Origin: Rhizophagus sp. LPA8_4_AMF
Taxonomy: Eukaryota > Glomeromycota > Glomeromycetes > Glomerales > Glomeraceae
NCBI GenBank assembly: GCA_021464525.1
Contig: JADRCO010000886.1
Span: 1-25,013 of the forward strand
Direction: 5' to 3'
Length of the DNA: 25,013 nucleotides
Shown here: one piece after another, positions 1 to 9,379 of the stretch
How the letters are laid out: the number at the start of each line of letters is the position of its first letter
Numbering within the stretch: the stretch's first letter is position 1
Notes under the pieces: generated by a model
What the model was told of the DNA's origin: nothing
The model's database searches: none
What the model saw: the letters and a program-made list of their open reading frames with translations, nothing else
Program-made: the position numbers and the translations under genes

Positions 1-2408
1 TTAACTTCATAGTATAATTTCATTACTTTGGTCACTTTTTACACTGTTTTCCATATAAGTCTTATTTTATATTATAAAACCTATAAAAAAATGGATGTTT
101 TAATCATAATTTTAACTGTGGCGCATAAATCATGTGATCGGCAGAAACTCCAGTAAAATCTTTATTAATTAGCCAATCAAATAAATTTTTTAAAAAATTT
201 TTTTACAGGGAAGGAGGGAATTTTCCCTCCAGTTAAGATTAGCAATACTCTTTTTAAATAATTTAATGTATTTTAAGTTAAAGAATTCAAAAAAACTTAA
301 ATAAAATTTTGGCTATTAAATAAATTAATTTCAGAAACTAAAAAAATAATTTTGGCATTTCAAATTTCAGCTTCTAGCCGAAATTAATAAAAGCAATTTT
401 GGGACCATCTATAGTATTAGTAAAGCCAATTTTTTTGCAAAAAAATAAGATTTAATTCTAATTATAATTGGTTAGCAGTTAATTTTAATAATATAATAAA
501 TAGAATTTTTTGAAATAAATACCGTATAGCATTGCATAAAATACCTCAGGTCTATATTAATTTCAATAATTTAAAAATTAAATTATACTTAGGGATATTT
601 TGTATAGAATATGGAAAAATTGACTAGAATTAGCCGAATTTCTGCCAAATTAAGATTTTTTAATCATATATTATACCTGGGTATATTGCTATAGGGGTAT
701 GTGAAAAAGGAGGTACCTTATGCAGTGCTATATAATAATACAGTAAAATATTTAACTGATCATATGACCACACATCATCCAATCATATAATAGTTTATTA
801 CCAGGGGTATAAATAACAAAAATAGAGGTAGAAATAACAGCTACCTAAAAATAACCAGTAATAAATTTTATAATTAAATAATTATTGTAACTTGATATTT
901 TCAGCATTTTATAAATATTTGTCTAATATCAAAAAAAAAAGAAGGAAAAGAAAGAAGAGTTTCAAAGATTACAAAATCATTGCTGTTAAATGTAAATAAA
1001 TAAGGATAGGAAAGTGTCAGTAATACTAGAAAAATAGCTATGATATACTGGAAAAGTTGAAAATTCGTGTATTAGATAATAAAATCATGTATCAGTTAAA
1101 AATAGCTAATAATAATACTAATAATTAAGATAAAGTCTGGTTAATTGTAAATAGAATATTTAATAATATCAGTTACTGGAAATTAAATTTATTCAAATTA
1201 GATTTATGTAAATTTAATAATGTTTAATCTAAACAACTAATTTACTAGTTTGAATTACTAGTTTAATCAAATTTTATCAAATTTACTTGTTATTTTAGTT
1301 TAAAATCAAGTTTGATCAATCTATTCTTAAGTTCAGTTTAAATAAACTTGTTGAGACTTTCTATTTTCATCTTAATTTATAAATTTACAATAATTATTCT
1401 ATATTAATTTTTATCATAAAACTAAAATTTTATTTTATTTTATTTTATTTTTTTTCTGCAACGCATGTTAAATTTTATTAGAGTTAATGTTTAAAATACA
1501 TGTAATTTAAAGCTATCTAATATTAATAAATATAACACCACCCGTCATTCTCATAAAACCCATGTGTACACTATTGGTGAAACTTATTCCTATATAGGTA
1601 GAATTGCATAATAAAATACTTTATCTTAGCAAACTGCTCTATAATCTATAGAACATAGTGTTCAAAGACCTGCTACATTGCGATATTTTATAAACCCCCA
1701 CTAACCCTCAAAAGCCAAATATATACTGCTAATTCACATAACTCCATTGTCACCTGCATATAATTATCAGAGTAGGAATTCTCTATAATTACATATTGTG
1801 GATACTCAAGGCAAAGGAATCCTTTAATCAATTGTATGATAATGTTATCAATTCTTTTGCTGATATATATGGTAAGTTTGATGAATTTGTCTACATAAGT
1901 CAAATTAGTTATTGCAGATAGGACCCAACTGGAATTGAATTATATCTCTAAGGGCTCTACACTTTCCTAGTCAACCTAAGTAATACATTTAATAAACCCA
2001 CCCAAGAAAATTCTAAAAAAAAAAACAAAACAAAACAAAACAAAAATAGAAAAGAAAAAAAAATAAAGAAAAAAATAAGAAAAAGAAAAGGAAAAATAAA
2101 ATCTATATGAAAACAAAACTGAACAATCAAAAAGAATAAAGTTCACATCCAAAATAATAGTTTTATTCCTATCCTTCTGTATAGAAGAAACCAAAAATGA
2201 GATGCCAAATCGATATCCATTGTTGCATATTAAAGGTGTCCAATGAGGTGTTCCCTATACCTATTAGAGGATTTGGCGAATAAGAGTTATTGGTTAAGTT
2301 ATATTCTAAAAATAGTTTTGAAGGAAGCATGTGATCAGGCACATTCAAATTTGTTTTGATTTTGTTTAAAAACATGTCCAGGAAAAAGTCAGAGGATCTG
2401 CCTGATTT
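1..2408. other. AT-rich intergenic DNA, no supported gene
   Basis: No convincing gene was found. The stretch is dominated by A/T runs, with a TTTTA-type simple repeat near 1430-1455 and an A-rich tract with AAAAC repeats near 2018-2100. A short perfect inverted repeat (TATACC-TG-GGTATA) lies at 672-685. Minus-strand ORFs of about 70 codons at 1688-1903, 1976-2194 and 2169-2375 have no recognisable motif. The middle one is just the translation of the A-rich tract. Confidence 0.6.
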
Positions 2409-2828
2409 GGAGATCAGCTAAAGTAGAATAGTCACGTGATTTTGTAAAAATAATTTTTTTCAAGTAAAAAATTTTTGCCATAAAATATAATCTTTTAAAA
2501 TATATATAGTAAGTGTATTTTAACCTGCTCTGCAAGTTTATTTAGGAAATAAAAGTGGATTTTGAACATAGTTTTTGACTTTACATATAAACAAATAACT
2601 TTACCAATTATATTCAAAATAGATAAATTAATTTTAACAAAAATGAAAAAAGTCAAATAAATCAAAATTGGTATTCAAAACCTCCACTCTATGTATTAAG
2701 TAAATTTGCAGAGCGGCAAAAATACATTTATTAAATATAATTTGAAAAGTTATGTATGTGACTAAAAGTTTTATTTGAAAAATAAATTTTTTCAAAGTCA
2801 TGTAACTACTCTGTTTTAGCCATCCTCC
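2409..2828. repeat. Long imperfect inverted repeat (foldback/MITE-like element)
   Basis: The left arm (about 2409-2550) and right arm (about 2695-2828) are diverged reverse complements. GGAGATCAGCTAAAGTAGAA at 2409 matches GGAGGATGGCTAAAACAGAG read backwards from 2828. Further in, CTGCTCTGCAAGTTTATTTA (from 2525) matches CCGCTCTGCAAATTTACTTA on the other strand near 2697-2716. Arms of about 130 nt around a 145 nt centre suggest a non-autonomous foldback or MITE element. No clear target-site duplication was found. The minus-strand ORF at 2634-2864 is a shadow of the right arm. Confidence 0.6.
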
Positions 2829-2909
2829 TGATTTGAAAGTACCACCTTCCCGTTTTAGTATCATCTTTGTTTAAATTGTTTGCTATCAAAAAATAAGGGG
2901 AATCTGAAT

Positions 2910-3175
2910 TCAGTGATAAGGAAAAAAGGAAAAGGGAATTTTTGGAAAAATAACCAAGTAGAGATAGTCAAAATATCATCTTATTTTTGTTAATATTCCA
3001 GTTTTATGATGTGGTGGGCAGGCTGCCAAGAAATTTAAAAGTTCAGTTAAGTACTCATATCACGTCTGTCTGTTGGTATAATCTGAAGTGTTGCCAAGAA
3101 AATATAAAAAATCTTCATTATTCAAGGCTTCATTGAGTCTCTCTATAGTATTAAAAGGTAGGCTGTTATTATTAT
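2910..3175 (-). pseudogene. Decayed coding relic, unidentified
   Basis: Reading the minus strand from about 3175 to a TGA at 2910-2912 gives one continuous frame with protein-like composition. It includes TIERLNEALNNEDFLYFLGN, then YEYLTELLNFLAACPPHHK, broken only by TGA codons: one after NRQT before YEYL, another before YFDY. If the TGAs were once TGG (Trp), the frame would be open for nearly 90 codons, which is unlikely by chance in DNA this AT-rich. No start codon or splice sites are assigned. The family is not recognised; an origin in a dispersed transposon-encoded protein is a guess. It is probably a dead fragment of a larger gene. Confidence 0.45.
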
Positions 3176-4061
3176 TACTAATAAGATTTGTCCATAATAT
3201 TTTCGCTTAAGTTTTGATAAAACTGTAGTATTTGTTCTTTAGTAAAAAGTTGGAAAGAAAAAAAAAATAAAGGTCAAAGTACACTACTAAAACTATGTTA
3301 GTAGAAATATAAAGAAAATTAAAGTAAAGAAAAATAAACTATATATAAAGATTTAAAGTGTATATTTAAAGAAATAAACCGAAAAAATAAAATTTTTGTG
3401 CAAAAAAATATCAGTAAAAAAATGGTCATAAATGCAACCAGAGAGAGTTTTCACTAGAATTTTTTTTAATTTATATAATAGTATAATATGATTTATTTTT
3501 AAACTAATTTTCAGAAATTACTTTAATTTCATTTCCTAATAATTTTAATACCAATAATAACTTACAAACTAGCTTTTTACTGTAAATACAAATGAGAAAT
3601 AGTTAAAACTTCTATAATTATTAATAAATGGTATATAAAAAAAAGTAATATTATTTGTAATTTATTATATTAATAAAATATAATAATAATAAAAACAGAA
3701 ATTAGTATTTAGTACAATTAAAAGGTATTTTATGACAACTTACAAAGATAAATAGGTAATAATAAAACAGCAATAAGATGAGTAATAAATCAGTTGAACC
3801 ATATAGCAAAAAAAATGTGAAAAAAATAATGCATTTTAATTTTTTACTTTTCCAGTAGATTAAGATAGCCAGAAATGATATATTTAATTTTAGAATTTTA
3901 ACCCCTTCTCTATGTCATCATCCATTTTAGGAAATATAAAATTAAAATGTAATTCTGGCCAGAATTATATTAATTACAAATGTTTAAAAATGGAAAATAT
4001 ATAATATCATCATGGCCTTCTTCTTAGAAAATGATGTAATACCCTTATATATAATTAGTAA
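3176..4061. other. AT-rich intergenic DNA
   Basis: No gene is supported. The stretch is A/T-rich with scattered homopolymers (such as 3258-3269). The only structure noted is the inverted repeat at 3867-3960, listed separately. Confidence 0.6.
3867..3960. repeat. Short imperfect inverted repeat (possible MITE)
   Basis: AGCCAGAAATGATATATTTA at the left end resembles the reverse complement of the right end, which reads GGCCAGAATTACATTTTAAT. The arms are about 20-28 nt with several mismatches around a roughly 40 nt centre. The identity of the element is unknown. Confidence 0.3.
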
Positions 4062-4670
4062 TCATTTTCAATTGTTGAAAATGATGCATTTATAATAACA
4101 TTAAATTCTTGATACAAATTATCAAACTGGCAAATTGTCTCAATTAAGATTCAAGAGATTTATAAAAGTCAATATAAAATTCTTGAGACATATTTTAATA
4201 ATCTCAATAGTAAAGTAGCATTAACTACTGATTTAGACAGAATATACAAATCAAGCTATATGTTCATAACTTTACATTGAATTGATGATGAATGAAAAAT
4301 ATATTGCATTTTACTAGAACCCCAAATAATACTAAAAAAAAAACTCAGATATGATTTTTTATAAGTTTCAAATATATAAAGTTATATTAACTTTTTAGCT
4401 TCAAATTTTACTATCTTAAGAACCTGTAATTAGATTTTAATGATCTTGGACTTGTTAAATTCATCTTATCAAGATAAACATTTTGATATTTATATTATTT
4501 TTGTAAATGCAATAGTGACTGAGATATTTCATTTTAAAATTTTTGTTATATGGATCTGAGTTATCTTAATATTGCAGGGTCCTATTTTTACTTGATTTAG
4601 TTCCTTTTCATGAAAGACATAAATGTATAGCATTAGCAAATAATGATATATTACATTATGAAATTTTTAG

Positions 4671-4775
4671 GTAGATTAGTCATGTAATTTCACATGGATT
4701 AGTTCAGAAATATGTGAAATTACTGTAAAATTCCATATATTTTCATATATTTTACATGGAATTTTGTAAATCTAC
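4671..4775. repeat. Nested palindromic element inside the hAT relic
   Basis: An outer short stem (GTAGATT at 4671, AATCTAC ending 4775) encloses two hairpins. TAATTTCACAT (4685-4695) pairs with ATGTGAAATTA (4711-4721), and AAAATTCCAT (about 4726) pairs with ATGGAATTTT (about 4756-4765). As a single strand this folds into a three-way junction. It lies between two hAT coding blocks, so it probably inserted there together with the AT-rich DNA to about 4890. Confidence 0.55.
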
Positions 4776-5066
4776 GCTAAAAATACTATGTATTTTGTCA
4801 CAAATATTAGAATTATTCAGATTTTCACATATTTTCACAATATTTAATGTGGATTTCTATATGAATTTTTAATGGAAAATATTTCCTGATGACTATGTAT
4901 ATACTATTGTCAATAATTTCAGCCTTTGTAAAAAAAATTATAGCAATAACCACAGATAATGCTTCTAACATGAATATATCTGGACAACATTTTACACAAA
5001 TACTCTTTAATAATCATGAAAATAGATTATTTCATCATGTAAGATGTACTCCATATACTGTAAAGT

Positions 5067-5228
5067 CCTGAATATAAGCAAACATTTTTTGTTATAAGGG
5101 TGCTTATATTCGGCTAAATTTAAATATTTGGTATATTGTAGTATTGGCCAAAAATTATCATAGTGTTGGTAAAGGATGCTTACTTTCGGGTAATATAAAA
5201 TCTGGGGGTGCTTATATTTGGGGGTTTA
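5067..5228. repeat. Repeated GGTGCTTATATT-type motif cluster
   Basis: Four copies of a motif lie close together: an inverted copy CCTGAATATAAGCA (5067-5080) and direct copies GGGTGCTTATATTCGG (5098-5113), GGATGCTTACTTTCGGG (5174-5190) and GGGGGTGCTTATATTTGGGG (5205-5224). The first two can form a hairpin. The cluster starts where the hAT coding block ending in HHVRCTPYTV is lost, so it is probably part of an insertion. Its family is unknown. Confidence 0.5.
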
Positions 5229-5324
5229 ATATTTGGAACTTTATGGTATCTTAAATCATTAGTAAGAGATGGTCTTTGATGCAGTTGGAAAAGGGTTGCA
5301 TTCATTTCACTAAAAATCATTTCA

Positions 5325-5515
5325 CTGACAATTATCTTACCGATAGACATTTTACTGACAAATGATCATCTTACTAACAAAGGAATTTAGGATTAGAGTT
5401 AGGTAAATTGGGATTAGAATTAGGGTTTGGGTAAAGGAATTAGGGTTAGGATTAGGGTTACAATAATGTTAGGATAACTGGATAAGTGGATTAGTATTGG
5501 TAAAATGATTGTCAG
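5325..5515. mobile_element. MITE-like element with telomere-like core
   Basis: Imperfect 21 nt terminal inverted repeats bound the element. The left end begins CTGACAATTATCTTACCGAT (5325). The right end read backwards from 5515 begins CTGACAATCATTTTACCAAT, with three mismatches over 21 nt. Sub-repeats of the ATTTTACTGACAA type lie inside the left end, and a degenerate TTAGGG tract fills the centre. It lies in the hAT relic. No target duplication is certain. Confidence 0.55.
5385..5460 (+). repeat. Degenerate interstitial TTAGGG (telomere-like) tract
   Basis: About 75 nt are built from variants of the TTAGGG hexamer, including GAATTAGGGTTTGGG and GAATTAGGGTTAGGATTAGG. Spacing is irregular, with units of five to seven bases and inserts. 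TTAGGG is the usual fungal telomere repeat, but the surrounding inverted repeats suggest it travels within a small element and is not an old chromosome end. Confidence 0.6.
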
Positions 5516-6281
5516 ACTCTTGAAAAATCAGTTACAAAAGATCAGAAATTTGCAGTTGCTATTTGTTTATCTCAGGTTATGTTTGAAAAATAAAAAAGAT
5601 ATTTAAACTGAAGCAGCATCCCTTTTTAGTACCTGAGAAAAGTTGACTAATCTTTAGATGATGAAGACTGGCAGGAACTTTAACTTTTTAGTAAAATTGA
5701 TTTTTAAAAAATAGACTAATTACTCTTTTTAGATACTTGTTACATTACTTAAACCAGTTTTTCAAGCATCAAATCTTTCTTCAGCATCAAATCTTCCTTC
5801 CTACATTTGGAGATCTTTGGGCAATATTTCTTATTATAGCAAATGTAATAAATGAAGCACAAAAAACACAAAAAATACAAGAAACACAAGAAACACAAAA
5901 ACATAATGCAGGAAGTTGCAAAAAAAAATGTGTCTAAAACTGGATAAATATTGGGAAGAACTTGGAACAACTTTTTACGAAGCAGTAATACTTGATCCAA
6001 ATAATAAGCTATTATTATCTTTTGAATAAAATAGATCAAAATAATGCATGCGAAATACTTCGTATAACTATTCTTGCATATTGAAAGGTAAAATCAAGAA
6101 ATCCACGATAGATTCCACTTGCCAACATCCAAGTGAATAAATGTTTATCGTAGCAAAGTTTACAATAAATCCAACAAGAAATCGCCTGAATCCAGAAAAA
6201 GTTCGTACATCTCTTTATTTGTATTAAAACTTGGTTTGCAGCAGGATTAATTTAATTAATGAATAGACATTATTATTTATT

Positions 6282-6445
6282 ATATGGGTTCTTTGCTAGG
6301 AAAATGACCTTCTGAGAATTTTTTAACTTAATTTTAAAGTTAATCTCATTTTAGTCTATTTGTTTTGAAAAACGAAGAACAATGAAAATCTCAATTTTTA
6401 TTGAAAAGTCCTCAGAAGGTCATTTTCTTAGCAAACAACCCATAT
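6282..6445. mobile_element. MITE, 164 bp with long terminal inverted repeats
   Basis: The left end ATATGGGTTCTTTGCTAGGA and the right end read backwards (ATATGGGTTGTTTGCTAAGA) match at 18 of 20 positions. Both continue into AAAATGACCTTCTGAG, giving arms of about 36 nt. The centre is AT-rich and noncoding. The structure is that of a non-autonomous DNA transposon; the superfamily is not assigned. It lies about 250 bp downstream of the hAT relic. Confidence 0.75.
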
Positions 6446-6690
6446 GCGTTTTTTTCTTTTTTTATTACTATTTATAACAATAAATTACTCCTAAATATTA
6501 TGTGGCTTTATTATTTATCAATTAAATAATAATATATTTGATAATTGTTCGTCGGAATCACGTGATATAACCGGATGATCAGTATAAAGTTTACACTAGT
6601 TTGGGAACCAAAACCGAACTAGTTTAACAATAACATCCTTGATTAATTAGCCAATAATATTAATTTTTAGTTATGCTTTTTTTGATTTGT
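6446..6690. other. Intergenic DNA
   Basis: Nothing is supported as a gene. ATCACGTGAT at 6558-6567 is a perfect ten-base palindrome containing a CACGTG core of the kind bound by bHLH factors; any role is unknown. Confidence 0.4.
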
Positions 6691-7035
6691 GTAATCCAAT
6701 TCTAAATTTAGCTCATTAAACAGAACAACTTAACCACATCAAAATAATATAAAACTTTTGTTTTTCAATAATGGAAATCCCATTCTATATTTAGCTCATT
6801 GAACGGAAAAATTTACTTTCAATAATGTAAATCCAACTCCATATTTGGCTCATTATTTAGCTCATTGAACGGAAAAATTTAATCACATATCGACATAATC
6901 CAAACTTGTTTGCAATGATGCAACTCTATATATAGCTCATTATTTAGCTTATTGAACGGAAAATTTTAATCACATATCGATACAATCTAAAACTTGTTTT
7001 CAATGATGCAACTCTATATTTAGTTCATATAACAG
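6691..7035 (+). repeat. Degenerate tandem repeat upstream of the oxidase gene
   Basis: About four and a half copies are present. The core is TATTTAGCTCATTGAACGGA, followed by AAAATTTAATCACATATCGA and a TTGTTTTCAATGATG-like end. Unit starts near 6691, 6771, 6825, 6918 and 7006 give spacings of about 80, 54, 93 and 88 nt, so one unit is internally deleted. The last two full units are the most alike. The array ends about 170 nt before the oxidase start codon, so it overlaps the likely promoter region. Confidence 0.75.
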
Positions 7036-7202
7036 AATGCAAATACATCATCTCCGTATACCCTTTCCGCTTTTTGGAAAGTTAAATAAATGACAAGTTG
7101 AGACAATATCTAAGCAGATGTTATTATCTCTTTGTGTAACCTGTCTTTTATATTTAATACAAGCATTCTTCAACATTTGATTTCTAAAAATTTGCAATTA
7201 AA
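7036..7202 (+). promoter_or_regulatory. Presumed promoter and 5' leader of the oxidase gene
   Basis: This is the segment between the tandem repeat and the start codon. It contains TTTTATATTTAATAC at 7146-7160, a TATA-like stretch about 45-55 nt upstream of the ATG, and pyrimidine-rich patches. The start context AATTAAAATGGC has A at -3 and G at +4, which is favourable for eukaryotic initiation. Its promoter role is inferred from position only. Confidence 0.3.
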
Positions 7203-8990
7203 ATGGCAGACATTCCCATTCCTGAGATTGCTTCTGGAAAAAATAAACATCAGTTCCCGAAATTCAAGGGCAAGGTGATCAAACGCGGTGATGCTGATTA
7301 CGAGGCTCAATCCTATCAGTATGCATCGAGCTCGTATTTGGAGGAGGAGCTCATTCAACCGGCGGCTATTATAAAGGCAGCAGACGACAGCGACGTGATC
7401 AAAGCCATCAAGTACGCGAGCGACAAAAAAATCGCTGTTGCCGTGCGCACAGGAGGTCATCAATACAGCGGCGCATCGTCCACAAGTGGAAAAAACATTC
7501 AACTCGATTTATCCCAGACGTACAAGGATTTTGAATGGGATGATGAGAATTGCACGTCGGTAACGTTCGGTGTTAGCTTTCCGTTGGGCGAGTTCAATGC
7601 CAAGCTCAGGGAAAAAAATCGATTTGTTCCACATGGTCAATGCCAGTACGTCAATTTAGGTGGACATATTCAAACTGGAGGATACGGTCAGTTGGGTAGA
7701 AGTTTCGGGCTCTTCTCGGATCATGTCAAAAAATTCCGCATTATTACCGCCGACGGTCAAGTGCGTTGGGTTGCCCAGGGAGAGGATTTGTTTTTCGCCG
7801 TGTTGGGTGGGAGTCCTGGAAATTTTGGGGTGCTTACCCACGCTACGCTGCACGTCTTCAGAGACCAAGACCACCCGAATTCTCGCGGTTTAAGAGCCGC
7901 ATATCCATACGACCGCCAACGTCTCAAGGACTTGTTGGATATCATGGTGGAAATGATAGAAGATGAAAATTTCCCGGCCGATTATGACTACTGCATCACG
8001 GTGTTGAGCGAGCCGCCGTTTAAGACTTTCGAGTTAACCTACGATATGAAGTATCGCAAAGAGGGTCAGCCAGCGGTAGCGTGGCCTCCGATGATCGTCG
8101 TTTTCGCGCAGTGGGCCAATCTGCAAGGAGATCAGCAAGTCTATAACCCGGACTTCATCAACAAAATTAAACAGGTCGCCGGCAAAGGGTTAGTTCAAGT
8201 CAGCGACAAGGAACACACACCAATGTCTACGTTAACCGGCCACTGGATTGTTCCAATCTCACGAGAGTTCGAACTTCCGTACATCAAGCGTACATACTCG
8301 TCCAATTCTAATTCCCAGAGGCTCAAGGATCTCAAATGGACGGATTGGATTTCCGATCGAATCGAAGAAGGACGCAGTTGGAATTATAATAAAATTTCCG
8401 GTCCAATCGAAGTTGGATGCAACATATCGGCACAATTTCAGCATTTTGGTGGCTTCAACTCGCGATTTTACCAAAACGGAAAGAAGAACTCCACGTCGTT
8501 CAGTTGGCGAGACGCGAACATTCTCGCCACGGTAGATGCATTTTACCATAGTTACCAATACGAGAAGACGATAGAGTGGCAGCAAGAAAACGATAAGGGA
8601 GTTGGAAAGCCGGAGGCCCCATTTTGCGAACATGACCGTCGCGTTTTATGGGGCTCGTACGACTTGGACTTGAGTGCTTCTCAGCAATATTATTACGACC
8701 AAAACCCAGAAGGAAAGTACGAACGACTGTGCAAAATCAAGGAAAAGTATGATCCGTCGGGCGTGTTCACCCCAAACAGATTTTGCATCGGTCTCCAAGT
8801 TCCGGCTCCCGCGGATCTCAAGCAACCTAGAATCAAGCTCTCTGGTTTGGAGGCCGCAAGGGAAAGACTCGCCGCTATAGAACTTGAGAAAGTGCCCCAA
8901 CTGAGCGCGGAAGATAGATTTTGGGAAATGGTGTCGATGAAGAGCGAGGTCGGCAAGACTGTTCCTCTGTGGAATATCTGGCACGCTTAA
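7203..8990 (+). CDS. FAD-linked oxidase, berberine-bridge-enzyme type (595 aa)
   Basis: This is a complete intronless gene. The N-terminal half is the FAD-binding (PCMH/VAO-type) domain, with VRTGGHQYSG at residues 81-90. His86 matches the family histidine that binds FAD covalently. GQCQYVNLGGHIQTGGYG (145-162) places Cys147 where berberine-bridge enzymes make the second, cysteinyl link, so bicovalent FAD is predicted. GGSPGNFGV (202-210) is the usual glycine-rich pyrophosphate loop. The C-terminal BBE domain ends in YDPSGVFTPNRF (516-527). About 65 residues follow, an unusually long tail. Such enzymes oxidise alcohols, sugars or alkaloid-like substrates and pass electrons to O2 or another acceptor; the substrate here is unknown. 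No signal peptide is visible. By eye, GC is close to half, far above the flanks, which with the lack of introns hints at horizontal origin or strong codon selection. Confidence 0.93.
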   Translation: MADIPIPEIASGKNKHQFPKFKGKVIKRGDADYEAQSYQYASSSYLEEELIQPAAIIKAADDSDVIKAIKYASDKKIAVAVRTGGHQYSGASSTSGKNIQLDLSQTYKDFEWDDENCTSVTFGVSFPLGEFNAKLREKNRFVPHGQCQYVNLGGHIQTGGYGQLGRSFGLFSDHVKKFRIITADGQVRWVAQGEDLFFAVLGGSPGNFGVLTHATLHVFRDQDHPNSRGLRAAYPYDRQRLKDLLDIMVEMIEDENFPADYDYCITVLSEPPFKTFELTYDMKYRKEGQPAVAWPPMIVVFAQWANLQGDQQVYNPDFINKIKQVAGKGLVQVSDKEHTPMSTLTGHWIVPISREFELPYIKRTYSSNSNSQRLKDLKWTDWISDRIEEGRSWNYNKISGPIEVGCNISAQFQHFGGFNSRFYQNGKKNSTSFSWRDANILATVDAFYHSYQYEKTIEWQQENDKGVGKPEAPFCEHDRRVLWGSYDLDLSASQQYYYDQNPEGKYERLCKIKEKYDPSGVFTPNRFCIGLQVPAPADLKQPRIKLSGLEAARERLAAIELEKVPQLSAEDRFWEMVSMKSEVGKTVPLWNIWHA

Positions 8991-9379
8991 AAAGACAGGA
9001 AAACAAAACCAAAATCAACTCTGTAATATTGGCATAGTAAATTTCAGCATAGTAGCTCTACAATGCTGAACGTGTGCATAATAACTTTACCATGTTCAAC
9101 GGGACATAATATTTAATTTCATATAGATACATAACCTTCGATGTTGTATAGTATTATAGTGTCATACCGATAAGTATAGTAAGAATGATATTAACCATTA
9201 TAGAAAATGCATGTTATACTTAACGGTGGATATAAAATTTTTTTTATCGTAGGGCAAATATAAGTTTATGAATTTAATCTGAACTTTTTAAATTTTTTAC
9301 CATTTTAACTTGTAATAAACCTAAATCCATCATTTCTCAACTCATTACGAATAAAAAACATTACTTAATTATTTTATTT
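8991..9379. other. 3' flank of the oxidase gene
   Basis: GC drops sharply straight after the stop codon. No further gene is seen. An AATAAA hexamer occurs at 9314-9319 and is a possible but rather distant polyadenylation signal. Short imperfect repeats of ATAGTA type occur at 9030-9180. Confidence 0.4.

Larger units (their letters stand above)
4062..6029 (+). pseudogene. Decayed hAT-family transposase, interrupted by insertions
   Basis: Blocks typical of hAT (hobo/Ac/Tam3) transposases appear in order. From 4062 come FSIVENDAF and then KVALTTDLDR, with an ITLH-stop-IDDE-stop-K segment where the family has HW and EW. VLFLLDLVPFHERHK begins near 4581, and KKIIAITTDNASNM at about 4930-4972 is the region of the second catalytic aspartate. 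SLDDEDWQEL lies near 5654-5683, LLKPVFQ near 5743 and FLPTFGDLW near 5800. The C-terminal dimerisation-type block LDKYWEELGTTFYEAVILDP follows near 5937. Frames change between blocks, and TGA/TAA stops interrupt them. Insertions at 4671-4775, about 5067-5228 and 5325-5515 separate the blocks. The hAT assignment is confident; the gene is dead. Element ends and target duplications were not identified. Confidence 0.82.

Noticed and set aside
1976..2194. Minus-strand ORF rich in Phe, Ser and Tyr
   Set aside because: It is the translation of an A-rich simple tract and has the composition expected from that, with no domain.
5385..5460. True chromosome end or ancient telomere fusion
   Set aside because: The TTAGGG units are degenerate, short and enclosed by inverted repeats within an hAT relic, so a mobile element origin is more likely.
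5749..6039. Minus-strand ORF of 96 codons with Cys-Phe-Leu repeats
   Set aside because: It is antisense to the hAT relic over a region with AAACACAAG-type repeats. The sense strand carries the recognisable hAT blocks.
7170..8984. Many overlapping ORFs of 62-124 codons on both strands within 7170-8984
   Set aside because: They are shadows of the GC-rich oxidase gene, where stops are rarer in all frames. None has a recognisable motif.
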